Positions 5,761 through 7,958 of a DNA stretch of 7,958 nt are shown piece after piece. The notes below the pieces were generated by a model that was not told where the DNA came from, did no database searches, and was given only the letters and a program-made list of their open reading frames with translations. Both the position numbers and the translations under genes were made by a program. This DNA is from CAZCBD01 sp964496755. GTDB lineage: Bacteria; Bacteroidota; Ignavibacteria; Ignavibacteriales; Melioribacteraceae. Where the stretch lies: assembly GCA_964496755.1 (NCBI GenBank), contig CAZCBD010000132.1, positions 1 to 7,958 of the forward strand, read 5' to 3'. The stretch's first letter is position 1, and each line of letters begins with the position of its first letter.

Positions 5761-6084
5761 ATATGTTGATAATTTTTTTTTATTTAATCCGTTTTGTAAT
5801 TTACTACTAATTTCTTTTTGCTCTTTCTTTATTTTCAATAGTACATTATCGAATTTTGAGTTTATTTGTTTAATAAAAACATCCAATTCTTTATTAAAGC
5901 CTTCAATTTCATTTTTCGGATATTTTTTTATTAAATCATTTCTTTGTTTCTTTATTTTTTCAAGCTCCGAATTCAAGATATCAAAATCTTTAGCAAAATT
6001 ATTTAAATTAAAATTATCTAATAGTTTTTCAAAATTTTGTAATTCTTTTTTAACATTTTCAATTTCTTTTTCAAGAGAAATCAT
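5755..6084 (-). CDS. Small helical protein, candidate FliT-type flagellar chaperone
   Basis: A 109-residue, Lys/Glu-rich, nearly all-helical soluble protein with no cysteine, signal peptide or membrane segment. Leucine/isoleucine heptads (for example LEKEIENVKKEL, about 4-15, and KFDNVLLKIKKEQKEI, about 77-92) suggest a helical bundle or coiled coil. The C terminus ends in KLSTYR after a long helix, as seen in several FliT/FlgN-type small flagellar proteins. I do not recognise the family from sequence alone. The FliT idea rests on size (FliT is roughly 100-120 residues), helical content and position directly after fliD in a fliS-fliD-x-flgM order; in Bacillus the order is fliD-fliS-fliT. If right, it would bind FliD before export. 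Its ATG overlaps the fliD stop by one base (TAATG), with a GGAGGG ribosome site inside fliD. Its stop codon is in the same frame as flgM. Confidence 0.75.
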   Translation of the reverse strand: MISLEKEIENVKKELQNFEKLLDNFNLNNFAKDFDILNSELEKIKKQRNDLIKKYPKNEIEGFNKELDVFIKQINSKFDNVLLKIKKEQKEISSKLQNGLNKKKLSTYR

Positions 6085-7814
6085 TAATAAGAATACCCTC
6101 CGCTAATTGAGCTAAAAAAACTTGATAAACTTAACATCTGAGCATATTGTCTTTGTAATTCCTCGTATTTTTTCCTTAAAATGGAAGCACTTTTATCTAT
6201 TCTTTCATTCATGGCAGTAATTTTATCCGTATAATACGATACATTGTTATCATAAGATTCAGTAATTCTTGCAATAGAACCACTTGAGCCTAAATAATTA
6301 TCCAAAGTATCATAAAGGGAAGTTGCAATACCATTAGTTGAATTAAAAATAGCAGCTACCTCATCGGCTTTTTCTTTGATATTTGATTCCAAAGTGGAAG
6401 AATCTGAAATTGACAGACCGGTAGAAGGATCAAAAGAAATTCCGATTTGATTTAATCTATTTAATTTATCGCTGGCAATTCCGCTAACCTGCCCCGTTAC
6501 GCTACGCTGAAGTGTGGAAATTAATGACGATGCCGAAGGATCTCCAACAAATAATCCTCTTCCGGATTCACCGGAATAGTAATTGCTTTTCAAATAACTG
6601 TAAGCATCATTAAATTTATCAATAAAAGATTGAATTTTTGATTTAACACCGGAAACATCATTATCAACATTTACCGAAACATCAGGATCACTTGCCTCCA
6701 TAATTGCTTTTAGCGAAAAAGTAACTCCCGAAACTAAATCATCTACCGTATTTGAATTTCTTTGAATGTTTATACCATTAAAAGTCAACTTTGCGTTCAA
6801 TTCGTTTACTGTTGAACTGGTAGCATCATAAATAAATCCGGCATCCGTATCAGATGCATTTTGAGTATGGTTAGTTAAAATTGATGAAGTAATTCCTAAA
6901 TTGCCTAAAATCGAATTAGTATCTGTAATCTGCAACCTATTGTCATAACCACTTTCAACCGCTTGAAGAGATAATTTGGAATTATTTGTACTCGGAGAAA
7001 AAACCGATGCTTTAACAATTCCCGAAGCACCTTTTTCTTTTGTAACGGTTAAGCCGAAAGAAGATGCTAATGAACCTGTATCCGAAATTGAAATGTAATT
7101 TTTAGAATCGGAAACTTCAACTTGTAAATTACCGTTAACATTACTTGCAACAACACCACTTACATTATCATTAATTTGTGATACCAAATCGCTTACAATT
7201 TCGGAATAAGTTTTTCCCGCACTGTAATCATATGAAATAGTAGTACTTGTTCCATTAATATCAAAGGTTAAATCCCCTGTATAATTAAAAGGACCTCCTC
7301 CCGGATCTGCTGATGTTACCGTAGCTTTATCTGAATTTATTGCCGAAGAAATTGCATCCATCACACCCTGATATGTTTCGGTACCATCAAGTGTTACTGT
7401 AATTTTACTATTATAATCTCCACTATTAATTTGTAAAGCATAATCACCAGCTGCTAATCCGGATGAAAGCACAGAAGTTAAAGTGCCGGAAACTAACACA
7501 TCTGATTTCGCAAGCTGATTTACACGTAATGAATATGCAGATTTTGTTGCAGTATAAGTAGCGGTAGCGGATAAAAAATCAGAATTTGAAAGAACCGATG
7601 CTTTAGTATTAAATACCGAGCTAGAAGTAGTAATTTTAAGATCATTTAGCACCGATTGCAAAGAACTTAACTTGGAACTAACTGTACCCCAAGCGGAAGA
7701 TAATTTACTATACTTATCTTTTTTTTGCACAAGAGGATCTATTTTTTTAGTCCTCTCGTAATATTTATAAGTATTTACACTATTATTTATTCCCGATGTT
7801 GATAGAATATTCAT
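6084..7814 (-). CDS. fliD: Flagellar filament cap protein FliD (hook-associated protein 2)
   Basis: Exported protein (576 residues) that forms the cap under which flagellin subunits fold into the filament. The N-terminal domain (about 1-110) has the helical SSAWGTVSSKLSSLQSVLNDL segment (39-59) and AYSLRVNQLAKS (93-104) typical of FliD_N. The middle contains two stretches resembling flagellin IN motifs (about 122-160 and 180-236), joined by a Gly/Pro-rich linker (PGGGPFN, 171-177). FliD_C begins near 338, with the conserved NGINIQRNSNTVDDLVSGVTF core (346-366), IQSFIDKFNDAYSYL (394-408), LNQIGISFD (454-462), and the C-terminal helix 530-565 (ITAMNERIDK...YAQMLSL) that pairs with the N terminus in the cap. 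No cysteines and no cleavable signal, as usual for flagellar export substrates. The ATG has GAGG 6 nt upstream, partly made from the fliS stop codon. Length is within the wide family range. Confidence 0.95.
   Translation of the reverse strand: MNILSTSGINNSVNTYKYYERTKKIDPLVQKKDKYSKLSSAWGTVSSKLSSLQSVLNDLKITTSSSVFNTKASVLSNSDFLSATATYTATKSAYSLRVNQLAKSDVLVSGTLTSVLSSGLAAGDYALQINSGDYNSKITVTLDGTETYQGVMDAISSAINSDKATVTSADPGGGPFNYTGDLTFDINGTSTTISYDYSAGKTYSEIVSDLVSQINDNVSGVVASNVNGNLQVEVSDSKNYISISDTGSLASSFGLTVTKEKGASGIVKASVFSPSTNNSKLSLQAVESGYDNRLQITDTNSILGNLGITSSILTNHTQNASDTDAGFIYDATSSTVNELNAKLTFNGINIQRNSNTVDDLVSGVTFSLKAIMEASDPDVSVNVDNDVSGVKSKIQSFIDKFNDAYSYLKSNYYSGESGRGLFVGDPSASSLISTLQRSVTGQVSGIASDKLNRLNQIGISFDPSTGLSISDSSTLESNIKEKADEVAAIFNSTNGIATSLYDTLDNYLGSSGSIARITESYDNNVSYYTDKITAMNERIDKSASILRKKYEELQRQYAQMLSLSSFFSSISGGYSY
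6096..6101 (-). promoter_or_regulatory. Ribosome binding site of the FliT-like gene inside the fliD C terminus
   Basis: GGAGGG on the minus strand, formed by the Gly572-Gly573 codons of fliD, with 11 nt to the ATG at 6082-6084. Combined with the TAATG overlap it points to translational coupling of the filament cap gene and its downstream partner. Confidence 0.7.
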
Positions 7815-7822
7815 TTAATTCC

Positions 7823-7958
7823 TCAATCATTTTCTCTTTCAAATATAGTTATCCAAGCTTCTTTTAAATCGCTTAAAATTCTAACAACTATATCAAAATC
7901 GCCTTTTTTCATTTGATCTTGGCAAAATCTGTATAATCTGAGAAGACCAGTTGAAATC
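7823..7958 (-). CDS. fliS: FliS flagellin chaperone, C-terminal part only
   Basis: The last 44 residues of a gene that begins beyond the right edge; read in the frame ending with TGA at 7823-7825. The segment LLRLYRFCQDQMKKGDFD, followed by IVVRILSDLKEAWITI, matches the FliS C-terminal pattern L-x-x-L-Y-x-(Y/F)-...-(A)N-x-x-x-D-...-L-L-x-x-L-R-x-A-W. FliS binds the flagellin C terminus in the cytoplasm and delivers it to the flagellar export apparatus. The stop is 8 bp before the fliD start, and the stop codon overlaps the fliD Shine-Dalgarno, so the two are one operon. The call is based on a short fragment, but the motif and the neighbour agree. Confidence 0.85.
   Translation of the reverse strand, partial: ISTGLLRLYRFCQDQMKKGDFDIVVRILSDLKEAWITIFEREND

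Noticed and set aside
7291..7304. Very strong Shine-Dalgarno-like sequence GGGAGGAGGT inside fliD (minus strand)
   Set aside because: No ATG, GTG or TTG follows at 4-12 nt, and the bases are explained by the Pro-Gly-Gly-Gly-Pro codons of the linker. Not an internal start.

Overview
The window is a compact, AT-rich bacterial motility and chemotaxis locus. Every supportable gene lies on the minus strand, so transcription runs from high to low coordinates. There are nine complete or near-complete genes, a fliS 3' end at the right edge and a cheZ-like gene cut at its 3' end by the left edge. No rRNA, tRNA, mobile element or CRISPR array was seen. The organism cannot be named with confidence. It is a flagellated, chemotactic, low-GC diderm-type bacterium, and one promoter-like element would suit the Bacteroidota/Ignavibacteria group, but this is a weak guess.

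Right part (7958 down to 5450): a late flagellar cluster. It holds the fliS end (filament chaperone), fliD (filament cap), a 109-residue helical protein in the position and size of a FliT-type chaperone, and flgM (anti-sigma-28 factor). Gaps are 8 bp, a 1-nt overlap and 6 bp, and Shine-Dalgarno sequences sit in or against the preceding gene ends. A GC-rich hairpin followed by nine T residues closes the unit just after flgM.

Middle (5429 down to 3945): a sigma-54-dependent response regulator (REC, AAA+, Fis-type HTH) on its own. Its start is best placed at 5333, not at an upstream GTG. The leader holds a perfect 14-bp palindrome inside a candidate promoter spacer.

Left part (about 3930 down to 1): a chemotaxis operon preceded by a 142-bp intergenic region with two alternative promoter-like elements, one sigma-28-like. 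The order is HEAT-repeat protein, cheR (receptor methyltransferase), cheY-like gene 1, cheY (motor-type), and a cheZ-like CheY-P phosphatase with the DxxxQ catalytic motif. No cheA, cheW, cheB or receptor lies in the window.

Inferred working model: the enhancer-binding protein may drive sigma-54 flagellar genes. Once the hook is finished, FlgM release would free sigma-28 for late genes, possibly including the chemotaxis operon. CheR tunes receptors, CheY carries the signal to the motor, and the CheZ-like protein ends it. The most unusual component is the HEAT-repeat protein of unknown role leading the chemotaxis operon.
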